Origin: Rebecca billardiae RCC1528 | Taxonomy: Eukaryota; Haptophyta | NCBI GenBank assembly: GCA_965240325.2 | Contig: OZ251233.1 | Location: 930,001-994,000, forward strand | Direction: 5' to 3' | DNA length: 64,000 bases | Part shown: one piece after another, positions 29,477 through 39,516 of the stretch | Layout of the letters: the number at the start of each line of letters is the position of its first letter | How positions within the stretch are numbered: the stretch's first letter is position 1 | Program-made: the position numbers and the translations under genes | Notes under the pieces: model-generated | What the model was told of the DNA's origin: nothing | What the model saw: only the letters and a program-made list of their open reading frames with translations | Databases searched by the model: none

Positions 29477-32131
29477 ATGGCGCCACAGCACGGCGCACGA
29501 CGTTGGTGTGGCGCCTTTGCGAGCACCGCGCTCGAGGCGGAGTACGATGCCGCCGAGCTCGCCGCTGCCCGCCGCTCGGCGGCGCGCGCGGCGGGTGCGG
29601 CGGGCGCCTTCGTCCTCACGCTGCTTTCCGCGTGCGCGCCCGACGTGGCGCGCGCTGCCCTCGCGCTCGTGCTCGGCGTGGGCGGTCTGTGCCTGGCGGC
29701 GTGCGCGCACGGCTCCACCGACGACTGCACCGCGCTCGCGCTGCGCTCGCGCCTGTCGGCGTGGCTGTGCGCGCTCGCGGCGTTTGCGCCGGCCTTCCAG
29801 CACGCGCCGGCGCTCGCGGCGGCGCTCGTGCCGACAGCGCCGCCCGCGCTCGTGCGCGGCGCGGTGAGCGCCCTGCCCTTCTGCACGGCGTGCGCGATCG
29901 GCTCGCTCCGCGCGCGCGAGCTCGCGCACGTCGCCGCCGCCACGCTCGCCGCCGCCGCGCTCCTCGGCGCCGCGCCGCCGAGCGCGCTCGCGCTCGGCGC
30001 CGCGCTGGCCTCGGCGATCGTGCGCGCGTGCGCGCGGCGCGAGGCGCACGCGCGCGAGCTCTGGCTGCGCGGCCGCGCGGCCGCGTCTCAGCACGCGCGC
30101 GCGCTCGCGCTCGGCACCGCCGTCGCCTCCGCCTCCGCGCGCTCGCGGCTGATCCGCGTGATGATGCACTCGGTGAAGACGCCGCTTCTGGGGCTAAACG
30201 CTGTCGCGGCCGAGCTGTGCGAGCAGGCGGCGCGGCCGGCGGCGCGCGCGTGGCTGGGCGACGAGGAGGTGCGCGACGCGCTCGGGGTGATCCGCAGCAG
30301 CGCGTCCACGCTCGAGTGCGTCCTGCACGACGTGCTCGAGCTCGAGCGCCTCGACTCCAACGCGCTTGAGCTCACGCGCGCGCCGATCTCGCTCGACCGA
30401 CTGTGTGCGCGCGCTGTCGGCATGTTCGCTGCGCTCGCGCGCGCGCGCGGCGTGCTGCTCGCGGCGGCGCCGGTGCCGTCGGCGCTCGGCGCGGACGGCG
30501 CGGCGGGGCTGCTCGGCGACGAGGAGCGCCTGCTGCAGTGCATCGCCAACGGCCTGAGCAACGCGCTCCAGCACACGCCGCCCGGCGGGGTCGTCATGCT
30601 CCGGGCGGGCGTCGGCGGACCGCCAAGCGGCGGGCGGCGCTGGGTGAGGCTGAGTGTAACCGACACGGGCTCGGGGCTGAGCGAGGCGCAGGCGCAGGCG
30701 CTGAACCGCGCGGACGTGTTCGAGCGGATCGGCCGCGGCCAGCTCGGCGGCGCGAACGGCGCCGGCCTCGGCGTCGCCGTCACCCACCGCCTACTCGCAC
30801 TGCACGACGGGTCGCGGCTGCAAGTGCACTCGGACGGCCCCGGCCGCGGCTGCCGCTTCGAGATGCGTGTCTGCTTCCGCGTGGCGCACGTGGACGGGCA
30901 GGTGGCGGCGACGGCGGGGCCGTCGCCCGCGAACCGCACGAGCCGCTTCGCGCCCGCCCAGCCCGCCGACGAGCCGAGCAGCGCCGCCGCCGCCCACCCG
31001 AGCCGCGTCGCATTCGACAAGCGCTCGGGGACCTCCCCCGAGCTGTCTGCGTCCGCGCGCGCGGCCGACGCGCTCGCCGTGCGCAGCGCGATGCTGCCCG
31101 ATCGGAGGCTGCCCGCCTCGCTGCCCGACGGGCCGCTGGTGCGCCGCGTGGCGGCGCTCGAGGCGCGGCTCGCCTCGTCCGCCCACGCCCCTCGCGCGAC
31201 CGCGCCCGCCCCGCTGATCCGGGCACGCTCGCGCTCCTCCTCCTCCTCATTCAAGGCCGGGCTGCGCGCGCTCAACGACTCGACGGCCGGGCGCGGCGGC
31301 GGCGGCGGCGGCGGCGGGCCGACGCCGACGGTGCCCGAGCAGGCGCCGGGCGCCGAGCCGGCGGGCGGGCCGTCGCACGGCTCTGCTGCGCCGGAGCTGC
31401 TCGCGCCGGCCGCGGCCGCGCAGCGCGATCGCAGCGCGCCGGCGCAGCTCGCAACGGCGGCGGCGGCGGCGGCGGCTGCGCACGCAACCTCTGCCTCAGC
31501 CGCGGCGGCGCCGGCCGCGTCGTCGGCGGCCGAGCCGGCCGCGCGCGGGCTGATCGTCGACGACGATCCGGTCCTGCAGCTCGTGCTGCCACTCCGCGTG
31601 CACCGCGCCATCTCGCTCCCATGCGACGTCGCGGCGGACGGCGAGGAGGCGCTCGGGCTCGTGCGTGCGCGCGCGGCCGCGGGCGAGCGCGCGTATGCCG
31701 CCATCGTCCTAGACAACCAGATGCCGCTGATGACGGGGACGGAGGCGGCGCGCGCGCTGCGCGGAGAGCTCGGGTACGCCGGCCGCGTGTTCGGGCTCAC
31801 GGCCGACCCGCCGGGCTGCCCGGACCGCCTCGAGTTCGAGGCGTCCGGACTCGACCGCTGCTTCTGCAAGGCAGAGGCCGGCATTGTGGAGCTGCTCGGC
31901 GCGCTCGGCGCCGCGCTCGCCGACGCCGAGCGCGAGGCCGCGCCGTGCTCCGCGCGCGGCGGCGCGTGGGCCGAGGCGGCGGCTGACGCCGTCGTCGGGC
32001 CCCCGGGCGAGTCCGTGCCGGCGCCGAAGCGGCCTTCGGCTGCCGCCGACGATGCGGCCGGCCAGGTGCGTAACGAGGCCCACGCCTCATGCGACGCCCT
32101 GCGCTTGGCCTCGTGCAGTTGCACGGCATGA
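29477..32131 (+). CDS. Hybrid histidine kinase with receiver domain
   Basis: Single exon, 884 aa. The N-terminal 200 residues hold about six hydrophobic segments, a membrane sensor region. The dimerisation helix has the phospho-acceptor His231 in MMHSVKTPLLGLNA. The ATPase domain shows an N box (IANGLSNALQHTPPGG), G1 (VTDTGSGLSE) and G2 (GANGAGLGVAVTHRL). After a 250-residue Ala/Ser/Gly linker comes a receiver domain: acidic pair in IVDDDPVL, phospho-acceptor Asp746 in IVLDNQMPLMTGTEAA, and Thr in GLTADPPG. The conserved Lys is followed by AEA instead of PxD. The logical phosphorelay is His to Asp within one chain; the signal is unknown. Start at 29477 is the first ATG after upstream G-rich sequence. 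A GTGCGT at 32066 could be a donor for a small 3' intron that would change the last 20 residues. Confidence 0.88.
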   Translation: MAPQHGARRWCGAFASTALEAEYDAAELAAARRSAARAAGAAGAFVLTLLSACAPDVARAALALVLGVGGLCLAACAHGSTDDCTALALRSRLSAWLCALAAFAPAFQHAPALAAALVPTAPPALVRGAVSALPFCTACAIGSLRARELAHVAAATLAAAALLGAAPPSALALGAALASAIVRACARREAHARELWLRGRAAASQHARALALGTAVASASARSRLIRVMMHSVKTPLLGLNAVAAELCEQAARPAARAWLGDEEVRDALGVIRSSASTLECVLHDVLELERLDSNALELTRAPISLDRLCARAVGMFAALARARGVLLAAAPVPSALGADGAAGLLGDEERLLQCIANGLSNALQHTPPGGVVMLRAGVGGPPSGGRRWVRLSVTDTGSGLSEAQAQALNRADVFERIGRGQLGGANGAGLGVAVTHRLLALHDGSRLQVHSDGPGRGCRFEMRVCFRVAHVDGQVAATAGPSPANRTSRFAPAQPADEPSSAAAAHPSRVAFDKRSGTSPELSASARAADALAVRSAMLPDRRLPASLPDGPLVRRVAALEARLASSAHAPRATAPAPLIRARSRSSSSSFKAGLRALNDSTAGRGGGGGGGGPTPTVPEQAPGAEPAGGPSHGSAAPELLAPAAAAQRDRSAPAQLATAAAAAAAAHATSASAAAAPAASSAAEPAARGLIVDDDPVLQLVLPLRVHRAISLPCDVAADGEEALGLVRARAAAGERAYAAIVLDNQMPLMTGTEAARALRGELGYAGRVFGLTADPPGCPDRLEFEASGLDRCFCKAEAGIVELLGALGAALADAEREAAPCSARGGAWAEAAADAVVGPPGESVPAPKRPSAAADDAAGQVRNEAHASCDALRLASCSCTA

Positions 32132-32379
32132 CTGCCCTGCCCGCCGCCGCGCATCGGTGGCGGAGTCCTCGTCTGGCCAAGTCATCAGTTTTATGAGTTC
32201 GTTTGATGAGTACGTGCTGATGCCGTCGTGAGACACCCGCGCCAGACTGAGACAGGCGGTGACACCGTGACACCGGTCGACACGTACACACACATCACGG
32301 CACACTCTTAGACTTAGTCGCGCCAGTCACGGATCGGTGCCGTCCCGCCGCCGCGACTGCCGAAGCTAAGCAGTAATAA
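32132..32379. other. Spacer after the histidine kinase gene
   Basis: Mixed-composition 3' sequence with no gene. It ends where the candidate inverted-repeat element begins. Confidence 0.3.
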
Positions 32380-34421
32380 TATACACAGTGAACAAAAACG
32401 GGATTATCGTTACCGTAACCCGTCCGACACGAGCCGATTTTCGGGGAATTTCTCGCGCGGGCCGCACGAGCGCACAGACGGCGCTACGGTGGTCGCGCAG
32501 GCGCCTGGCGAGTGCCCCGGGCATGGGACTGCAACATCCCACCCAGCCTCCCCATCCCTCCGCCCCTCTCTGCCTCGCCGGGTTGCACGCGGCTGGCCGG
32601 TCACGTAGCTCGTGGTGAGCCATTCGTGAGCGTGGAGCCCTGCTGCTCAGTGCGGCGATGCAGCGAGGCGAAGCGGCGCGTAAGATGGCGCATCTTACTC
32701 CGAATGCAGTCTGCTACCAGCACAGCCGCCCTCGCCGGAGTGCCTGGTCGTCACCTTCGTCGTGTGCACGTGTCGCGCGCTGCCCATCAACGAGCGATCG
32801 TAAGCCTTCTCCGGAGCCATTCAAACACGCTCGTCCTCGACGAGGCGTGCGCGAGGCACCGCGCGAGCGCGGGAGCGGCCCTTCCTAGCGTAGACCTGCA
32901 CGGCCATCCACATCGCCACAGCCTGCCATGTCACACTCCTCCCCACACACACTGCTCGCGTGCCGCGTGCCGGCCGGTCGACTAGCCAGACAGAAGGGTG
33001 CACAGATATTTTCGACTGCGAGGAGACGGCGGCGAGCACAGGCGCGCAGCGCCGTCCCGCGCTTCATTGGGATGTTCTAGACCAGTCGCGCGCCCGCGGC
33101 ACCGCACCCGCCCTCTCCGCGTCGCGTGCCACTCCACACCGCGCGCGTGGCTCTCGACGTGTACGTCGAGGCCATCTTGCGGCCGATTCGTACCCGCATG
33201 TATTCAACAAATACGACAAATCGCCGAGCTGAACGCACCTCGTCGCGCGATGGCATGGTCGCGCTGTTGGACGTCGCTCGCCGCAGGAAAATCGGTACGC
33301 GACGAGAGCACGGCGCACGCGCACGGCGCGGCGTGGGAGGCGGGGCGGTGGTGTCCTCGAGCCATCCCGCCCACGCCGCGGTGCGCCAGCCGCCACCTCG
33401 CCGCGCCGTGGCCCATGCCGCGCGGCAGGTGTCGACCAGACCGACCTTGCCGCCCAAAAGAGGGCCGCACCGGAAATTCTGTATTTGTTGAATACGGACT
33501 TACCCATGTGCCCGCGGTGCGGCGGCGCCTGTGGCGGCGGCGCGGCCCGGCGGCGGCGGCGCGGGCAGCCTGACGGGCCAGATAGGGCGCGCCAGGTCGG
33601 GGCGATCGTGATGGGATGGTTCCATACGCATCAGTGCGTGCTCCTGTGCATCTCAAGAGCGCGCTGGGCGCCCTCTCTCGCGCCTATGCCCATCCCACGC
33701 GGTCTGAGAAGCCTCTGTTTGGACACCGTTGGCTGCGCGCTCGGTCGTGGCTGCCCGGCGGGTCGGAGAGGTCGAGGCGAGCCGGGTCGTTCGCGACGGA
33801 CGATGTCTATGGGTCATGGCGAGTGGCAGCACGCAGCTCGGGCGCGCGCCTGGCGCCTCCTCGCCGCGCTACATCCACACCAAGATCTGGCCCCAAAACA
33901 GGCTTCAAGAGCGAAACTCAGTCTGGGAGCTGCTCAGGCCGCTGTGTGCGGTTTGAATGCGTACAAACGTGTGGAGCGGGTGCCCACATGGGTTGATCAC
34001 AATGCGACGTTGCGCTTTTCCGCGAAACACCACTTCCTCGCCTCTCCGCGCGCGTGCCGCGCGGCCCCCGTGAACTCATCTCAACAGGTCACGTGTGGCC
34101 GCCCGTGGAGCGAGGGTGGGCGAGGAGGGGCGGGGGAGGGTGACGCCGCCCCAGGGAACCGCCTTGGCAAGCCGGCCGACGCCTCGCAGCCCCCCTCGCG
34201 GCAGTCATGCGCGCACGCCCGCCGCTCGGAGCGCGCCATCGATTCGAATGGGCGTGCGCACGACCGACCATGCTCAAACGGCTTCCGGCCCGATCTTTCT
34301 CCACTGTGCGCGGCGCGAAGTGCCGCGAACGGGGCATGAAAAAAATTCCAGCGCATCCCCACTGGGCGGAAGTGCGGACGGGTTACGGTAACGCCGAAAA
34401 TCGATTTCTTTACTGTGTATA
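32380..34421. mobile_element. Candidate 2 kb element bounded by 47-base inverted repeats
   Basis: 32380-32426 and 34375-34421 are inverted copies: the outer 10 bases (TATACACAGT) and the inner 19 bases (CGTTACCGTAACCCGTCCG) are identical, while the 18 between them are diverged. The interior is GC-rich with no convincing protein. A 15-base perfect inverted pair (GTATTCAACAAATAC, 33200-33214 and 33481-33495) lies inside. These features suit a non-autonomous DNA transposon. No target duplication could be read with certainty. Confidence 0.5.
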
Positions 34422-34483
34422 TATATATATTCATCTAGCAGGCGTCCGGACGACACTGTCGCGTCATGCATAGTAGTACATCA

Positions 34484-36243
34484 TCACGCGCGGCCATCAT
34501 GATTGCGGCCGCCCTGCGAAGCCCTGGCACTACCTGCCGTGGGCGGATCCGGAGGGCCAGCTTTCCCGCCCTGCGGCTGCGCTGGCTTTCCCGCCGCGCC
34601 CGCGCTCGCGGGCAACCGCACGGGCGAGCCGTTCATGCCAATGGTCCCATCCAGTTGCGCCTCCCAGTCAGCCGCGACGTACATGCAGAAGTAGATGACG
34701 ATCACGACGAGGCGGAACGAGGTGATGCCGCCGATCGAGTACTGCATGACTGGCGCGAGCGGCCGGTTGTTGTCCAGGTCGGTCGCGGTCTGGAGCAGCT
34801 GGGTTGACACAAAGTAGCTCGTGACGAGGAAGGCCATCTCGATGAAGATGGCAAAGGCGAGGAGCACGCGCGCCTTCTGGTGCCACCGTGCGTGCCGCTC
34901 GTCGTCCTCCGCGCGGAAGAAGCCCAGCGCCTCGACGAGCGTGAGCGCATAGAAGAGGACGATCGTGACGTACACGGTGTAGAAGGCGTCCACCTGGTCC
35001 TCAGTCGCGACGGCGAGCGTGTGCTGGATGCAGCCCTCCAGGTGGGAGCAGGAGATCTTGCCGTGGACCGGGCTCGAGACGGTGGGCGAGGCGCACACCT
35101 CGGCCGCCGAGCGGAAGCCCTCCACGCCCGAGCAGTGCCCGCCCACCAGGTAGCTCGCCTCCTCTGCCGTGAGCGTCTCGGGCACGTAGAACAGCAGCAC
35201 GGTGAAGCCCATGATGCAGCAGAGCACCGTGAAGCAGAACACGTACAGCCGGCGGATGAGGCGGTCGGGGAGGCCGTCGGCCGGCGTGTACCGCGCCTCG
35301 AGCGCCTGCAGGCGCTCGGGCGGCGTGAACGTGTCGCCGCGCACCACAAACACCGCCAGGCCGACCACGGTGAGCGCGCGCACGACCGTCGACTGGATGA
35401 TGGTCGCGTCGATCAGATCTCGGAACGGGTCATTCACGGCGGGGTCGAGCAGGTTGAGGTCGGGCGAGAGGCTGGCGTTCTCGAACTCGGCGTCGAAGCG
35501 CGCCCGCACCTGCAAGATCGAGAACATGAACACCGCCTCCGTCAGCACGGACACGCAGAAGATCACCCGGGCGATCGCCTTGAAGTAGAAGGAGTTGAGA
35601 TAGCCAATCGCCGCGTGGATCGTGTACACATAGAAGAGCATCGTCGCGGCGAATATGTCGACAAAGTCCTGGCGCGCCGCCACGGCCGCGCGCACGCGCG
35701 CGCGTGTCGCGTGTCAAGGCCGCCGCTGCCGCCGCCGCGCGCACCGGCGCGCGCGCCGCCGCGCGCCGAGAGCGCACCCTGAGCTGCTCCTCCGAGCGCT
35801 CCGAGATGAAGACCTTCACGCACTTGCGCGTCTGAGCGCTCAGGCCCACTGTTGTCGTGCGGCCGATGATGTTCTCGCAGTGCGAGCCGATCACGTACGA
35901 GTAGTCCTGCGCCGTGAAGTATTCGGGCGCGTAGAACCATTGCGTCATCACGCCAATGGCGGGCAGCGCGAACGCAAAGGCGAGCACAAACGCCATCTGC
36001 GTGATCGGAGAGCCGGGCTTGAGCACCGTCTCGGCGTCCTCTGCGATCGCAAGGGGGAATTGTTTCCCCCGCTTTCGCACACGCACGTGCCTCCCCACCC
36101 CCATTGCGTGTGCAGTCGCCGGCGAGGCGCGCCTGTCTGTTGGTGCCGAGTGCGGCCGCGACGATGGCGATCAGCTTTGCACTTGCCAGTGCGGGCGTCC
36201 CTTGACAAGTAATAGTAATATAGTCGTGAAGCATGATATGCAT
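34484..36243 (-). CDS. Polytopic membrane protein with internal duplication (three exons)
   Basis: Exons on the minus strand are 36243-36099, 36040-35778 and 35668-34484 (530 aa). The 109-base intron (35669-35777, phase 0) is well supported: it joins SERSEEQLR to DFVDIFAATMLFYVYTI. The 58-base first intron is less certain; without it translation would start inside it at 36104. The protein has about ten hydrophobic segments and is internally duplicated. FYAPEYFTAQDYSYVIGSHC in the first half matches FYVPETLTAEEASYLVGGHC in the second, each followed by a Cys-bearing loop and a membrane helix. The HC pairs suggest disulfides in lumenal or extracellular loops. No family is recognised; a channel, transporter or receptor is possible. 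The C terminus is Pro/Gly-rich. Confidence 0.7.
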
Positions 36244-36451
36244 ATTCACGAATCAAATTGCCAATTTGTTTCGTCAATGTTACTTAAGTCTTCTGCACAG
36301 TGCACACATGCTTGATGTATTTTTCTGGGGAGACTTCTATTATTCATTGTACGGTATGATTTTATTTCTTTGGTATGATAAAGCAGATTCCTTCCGCGGC
36401 TGCGAACGCCGAAAGCGACCACGGCCTCATCGTCGGCCGACCACGGCCTCA
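36244..36451. promoter_or_regulatory. AT-rich upstream region of the duplicated membrane protein gene
   Basis: Strongly AT-rich for this window (about 36250-36385), ending in a direct 21-base duplication (ACCACGGCCTCATCGTCGGCC-like, 36418-36458) at the edge of the receiver-domain pseudogene. Probably holds the minus-strand promoter. Confidence 0.35.
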
Positions 36452-36969
36452 TCGTCGGCCGAGCCGGCCGCGCGCGGGCTGCTCGTCGACGACGATCCGG
36501 TCCTGCAGCTCGTGCTGCCACTCCGCGTGCACCGCGCCATCTCGCTCCCATGCGACGTCGCGGCGGACGGCGAGGAGGCGCTCGGGCTCGTGCGTGCGCG
36601 CGCGGCCGCGGGCGAGCGCGCGTATGCCGCCATCGTCCTGGACAACCAGATGCCGGCATGCCGCTGATGACACGGACGGAGGCGGCGCCGCGCTGCGCGG
36701 AGACCTCGGGTACGCCGGCCGCGTGTTCGGGCTCACGGCCGACCCGTCGGGCTGCCCAGACCGCCTCGAGTTCGAGGCGTCCAGACTCGACCGCTGCTTC
36801 TGCAAGGCAGAGGCCGGCATTGTGGAGCTGCTCGGCGCGCTCGGCGCCGCGCTCGCCGATGCCGAGCGCGAGGCCGCGCCGTGCTCCGCGCGCGGCGGCG
36901 CGTGGGCCGAGGCGGCGGCTGACGCCCGTCGTCGGGCCCCCGGGCGAGTCCGCGCCGGCGCCGAAGCGG
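36452..36969 (+). pseudogene. Frameshifted duplicate of the histidine kinase receiver domain
   Basis: This segment is nearly identical to 31521-32032 of the hybrid kinase gene, covering the whole receiver domain (RGLLVDDDPVLQLVLPLRV to AGAEAG-like tail). A small insertion after IVLDNQMP (GGCATGCC) breaks the frame, several single-base indels follow, and there is no start codon or kinase part, so it cannot give a receiver protein. The high identity shows a recent duplication of about 0.5 kb, placed 5 kb downstream in the same orientation. Confidence 0.85.
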
Positions 36970-37508
36970 GGCCCATATCACCTGAGGGCCAAGCCTTCTG
37001 TGTGATATGCTACCCCAGGCATGCCGACGCTTGATACACGCCTTCCCCAACCGACAGTGGGGCTCCATCCACATTCGTCCATACTACATCCTCAATCCTC
37101 ATATTACGGTGACTCATCCTGTCGGCGCGCTGTCGCATGCGCCCAGTTGGAGAGTTCGGACGACGTCGTTTTGTGGACGACGGTGGGGCGAGGACGACGG
37201 GCGCTGGCGCGCCGCGTGAGGCGGCCGCAGCCCTCATCCAGGCCTCGCAGGCGGACGGCTGTATGAATCTTCCGGGCGACGGCGTCATGGGCGGTGATCA
37301 ACAGTTGGCGGGCGTCAAAGGAATAAAGGTTTGCCTTGATGAGCTGATTCGTCTATGATGATTTGAACTGCATGCCCGATTCTTGCCCGATGCGCCATTG
37401 ACAGCGGTCAAGCCGCCGCCGCCGCCATCGCCGCCGCCGTCGCCACCACCGCCATCCCCGCCACCGAGCCCACCACCGCCGTCGTTGCCACGACAGGCTG
37501 CAAGCCGC
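36970..37508. other. Intergenic region upstream of the exostosin-like gene
   Basis: No gene is supported. A proline-codon-rich tract (CCGCCGCCGCCATCGCC-like repeats, 37411-37490) directly precedes the exostosin-like start. It is in frame but has no ATG, so it is probably 5' untranslated, or part of an N terminus that starts in an unseen exon. Confidence 0.35.
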
Positions 37509-39281
37509 ATGGCGGCGGTGCGTCGCCGGTTCGCTCGCCGTGCGGCGGCGCTGCTCGTGCTGGTGCTGGCGCTGCCCCCGTCGGCCCGTGCGCAGCGCGC
37601 GGCCGTGGCCGAGCTGTTCGACTTCTGCCGCGTCAAGGGCCGCACGCCGCCCACGCTCGCGGCGCTCAACCTCACCATGGGCTCGATGTATGGCACGCCG
37701 GTCTGCGCGGGCGACCCGCGCTTTCTCGCGGCGGAGTACGCGCCGCCGGGCTTCTGCCTGCACCCGGAGCTGCGGCGTGGGCTCATCCTTAGGGTGCCCA
37801 CGCTGCCGAACCTGCGGGGAACCCCGCTCGCCTTCGACCAGTTTGCGAGCGAGCGCGTGCTGCTCGCGCGCTGGCTGCAGGAAGCCGAAATGTGCGATCT
37901 CGGCGTGCCCGGCTCGTGTGCAGCGGAGGTGCTGGTCGTGCCCTCGCCGTACCTGCACTGCGAGGCGGCGCATGACTTCAGCCTCCTCGGCTCGCGCGTG
38001 CCCGGCCAGGGCGCCGATCACGCCGCGTACTGGCGGCACGTGCTCGGCAGCGTGTCGCGGCTGCAGCCGAGCGTGCGGCGCGTGGTTGTGCACCTGCCCT
38101 TCGTCTTCATCTTCGACGACCACGTGCCGCACGAGCTGAGCTCTCTGCCGGCCGAGCTCCGGCGGAAGGTGCTGATCACCTCGATCGGGCCGCAGGTGCC
38201 GCTCAAGAAGGGCCGAAACTGGGTCGGGCGCTGGGCCGCCCCGTACCGCCTCTCGCCGCAGCAGCAGCTGCGCGCGCTGCGCGCGCACCCGCCAGCGGCC
38301 GCTGCGTCGTTCCCTCTGGTGCTGGCGCTGCCGTACCCGACGGGGCTCTTCTCGGCGCCGGTGGACTGGCTCGCGCCCAGCGGCGCGTTCAACGCGTCTG
38401 AGCGACCCATCCTGCTCTCGCTCGACGTGGGGACGAAGCGGAGGCGCCATCTCCAGCGCAAGGACATCGTGTCCGCGATCCAGCGCGCGGGCGGCGTGTG
38501 CGAAGGCGCGCGGTGCCGGCTGTGCCGCCCGGGCCACGAGGAGGCTTGCCTCGCGGTCCGCGGGCTCTGGCCGCTCGTCGTGCGCTCGACCTTCTGCGCC
38601 GAGCCCGCGGGCGACTCGCCCGACCGCTCGCACATCTACATCGCCATCGCCGCCGGCTGCGTCCCCGTCATCTTCGGAGGGTTGAACGACGGCTGGCAGA
38701 CGCGCGCCGCCCACGGTGTGTACGTGCCGCCCACGCGATACGCGTGGCGGCAGGAGGACGAGCGCGCGGCCGCGGAGGACAACGCGCTGGCGCGGGAGCT
38801 CGACGGTGGCAAGGCGCCCCTGTGGGAGGCGTACTCGGACTTCAGCGTTGAAGTCGACCTGGCAGCGACCGGCATGGCCGCCGCCAACGGCAGCTGGGTC
38901 GAGTCGCTCCGCGCGCTGCCGGCGGAGCGCCTGCACGAGCTGCGCGTGGGGCTGAGGCGCGTGGCGCACGCGATGGGCTACCGCACGCGCGCGGACGCGT
39001 GCGCCAGGGCCGCGGACGACTGCGACGGGTTCGCGCGGCTGCGGCGTTTCGTGCACCTGTCCGTCCTGCTCACCAAGCGCCAGGCGTCGAGCGAGGCGAG
39101 TGCCAAGGGCGCCGGTGCCAAGCCCAGCCCAGCGGCCGGCGCCGAGGGCGCGGCGGGCGCGCGGTCCCGCCGGCGAGGCAGCGCGCTTCCGCGGAGCGTG
39201 CTCGACCGGCAGCGGCGTATCCGACGTCCGAAGCTGCACCCTCAGCTGCGACTGCGCGCGCGCCGACGAAGCCGAGAGTAG
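37509..39281 (+). CDS. Exostosin-like glycosyltransferase (GT47 type)
   Basis: Single exon, 590 aa. A signal or anchor peptide (RRAAALLVLVLALPPSARAQ) is followed by a Cys-containing lumenal domain. The signature block at about 358-390, STFCAEPAGDSPDRSHIYIA then IAAGCVPVIFG, is the exostosin C-terminal motif (S.FCL.P.GD.....R..D....GC.PV). VLVVPSPYL and HLPFVFIFDDH fit the N-terminal half of these enzymes. Members add sugars such as GlcA, Gal or Xyl to polysaccharides in the Golgi. The C terminus after residue 525 is basic and low-complexity. It begins a group of secretory glycan genes that extends to 55.5 kb. Confidence 0.85.
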   Translation: MAAVRRRFARRAAALLVLVLALPPSARAQRAAVAELFDFCRVKGRTPPTLAALNLTMGSMYGTPVCAGDPRFLAAEYAPPGFCLHPELRRGLILRVPTLPNLRGTPLAFDQFASERVLLARWLQEAEMCDLGVPGSCAAEVLVVPSPYLHCEAAHDFSLLGSRVPGQGADHAAYWRHVLGSVSRLQPSVRRVVVHLPFVFIFDDHVPHELSSLPAELRRKVLITSIGPQVPLKKGRNWVGRWAAPYRLSPQQQLRALRAHPPAAAASFPLVLALPYPTGLFSAPVDWLAPSGAFNASERPILLSLDVGTKRRRHLQRKDIVSAIQRAGGVCEGARCRLCRPGHEEACLAVRGLWPLVVRSTFCAEPAGDSPDRSHIYIAIAAGCVPVIFGGLNDGWQTRAAHGVYVPPTRYAWRQEDERAAAEDNALARELDGGKAPLWEAYSDFSVEVDLAATGMAAANGSWVESLRALPAERLHELRVGLRRVAHAMGYRTRADACARAADDCDGFARLRRFVHLSVLLTKRQASSEASAKGAGAKPSPAAGAEGAAGARSRRRGSALPRSVLDRQRRIRRPKLHPQLRLRARRRSRE

Positions 39282-39516
39282 CCAACTAGTGTTCATGACC
39301 CTGCTTCTTTGAAGGACACTCACCCGACACCCCAGTGGCCTGATTATTTCGTCATCAGGACATTTTATTGGGGCGACCATTTTCATTTTGCGAGCTTCAT
39401 CGTCTTTTATTTACAGCGCCAATAAAAGAAATACACGGAGCGGTTACGAGCACAGGCGACGCCGCCATAGCTGTCGCAGCGAAATCGCTTCGCGGGGGGC
39501 AGGGGGCTGGCACGCC
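39282..39516. other. Intergenic spacer
   Basis: About 235 bases, AT-richer than the flanking genes (GGACATTTTATTGGGGCGAC near 39358-39377; CAATAAAAG at 39420-39428), combining the 3' end of the exostosin-like gene and the promoter of the coiled-coil gene. Confidence 0.35.

Noticed and set aside
33485-34339. A 284-codon plus-strand frame inside the candidate 2 kb element
   Set aside because: Its composition and lack of any motif fit a chance frame. A CPRCGG motif near its start is isolated.
37383-37508. Proline-rich N-terminal extension of the exostosin-like protein
   Set aside because: It lacks an ATG, and a good signal peptide begins at the ATG at 37509.
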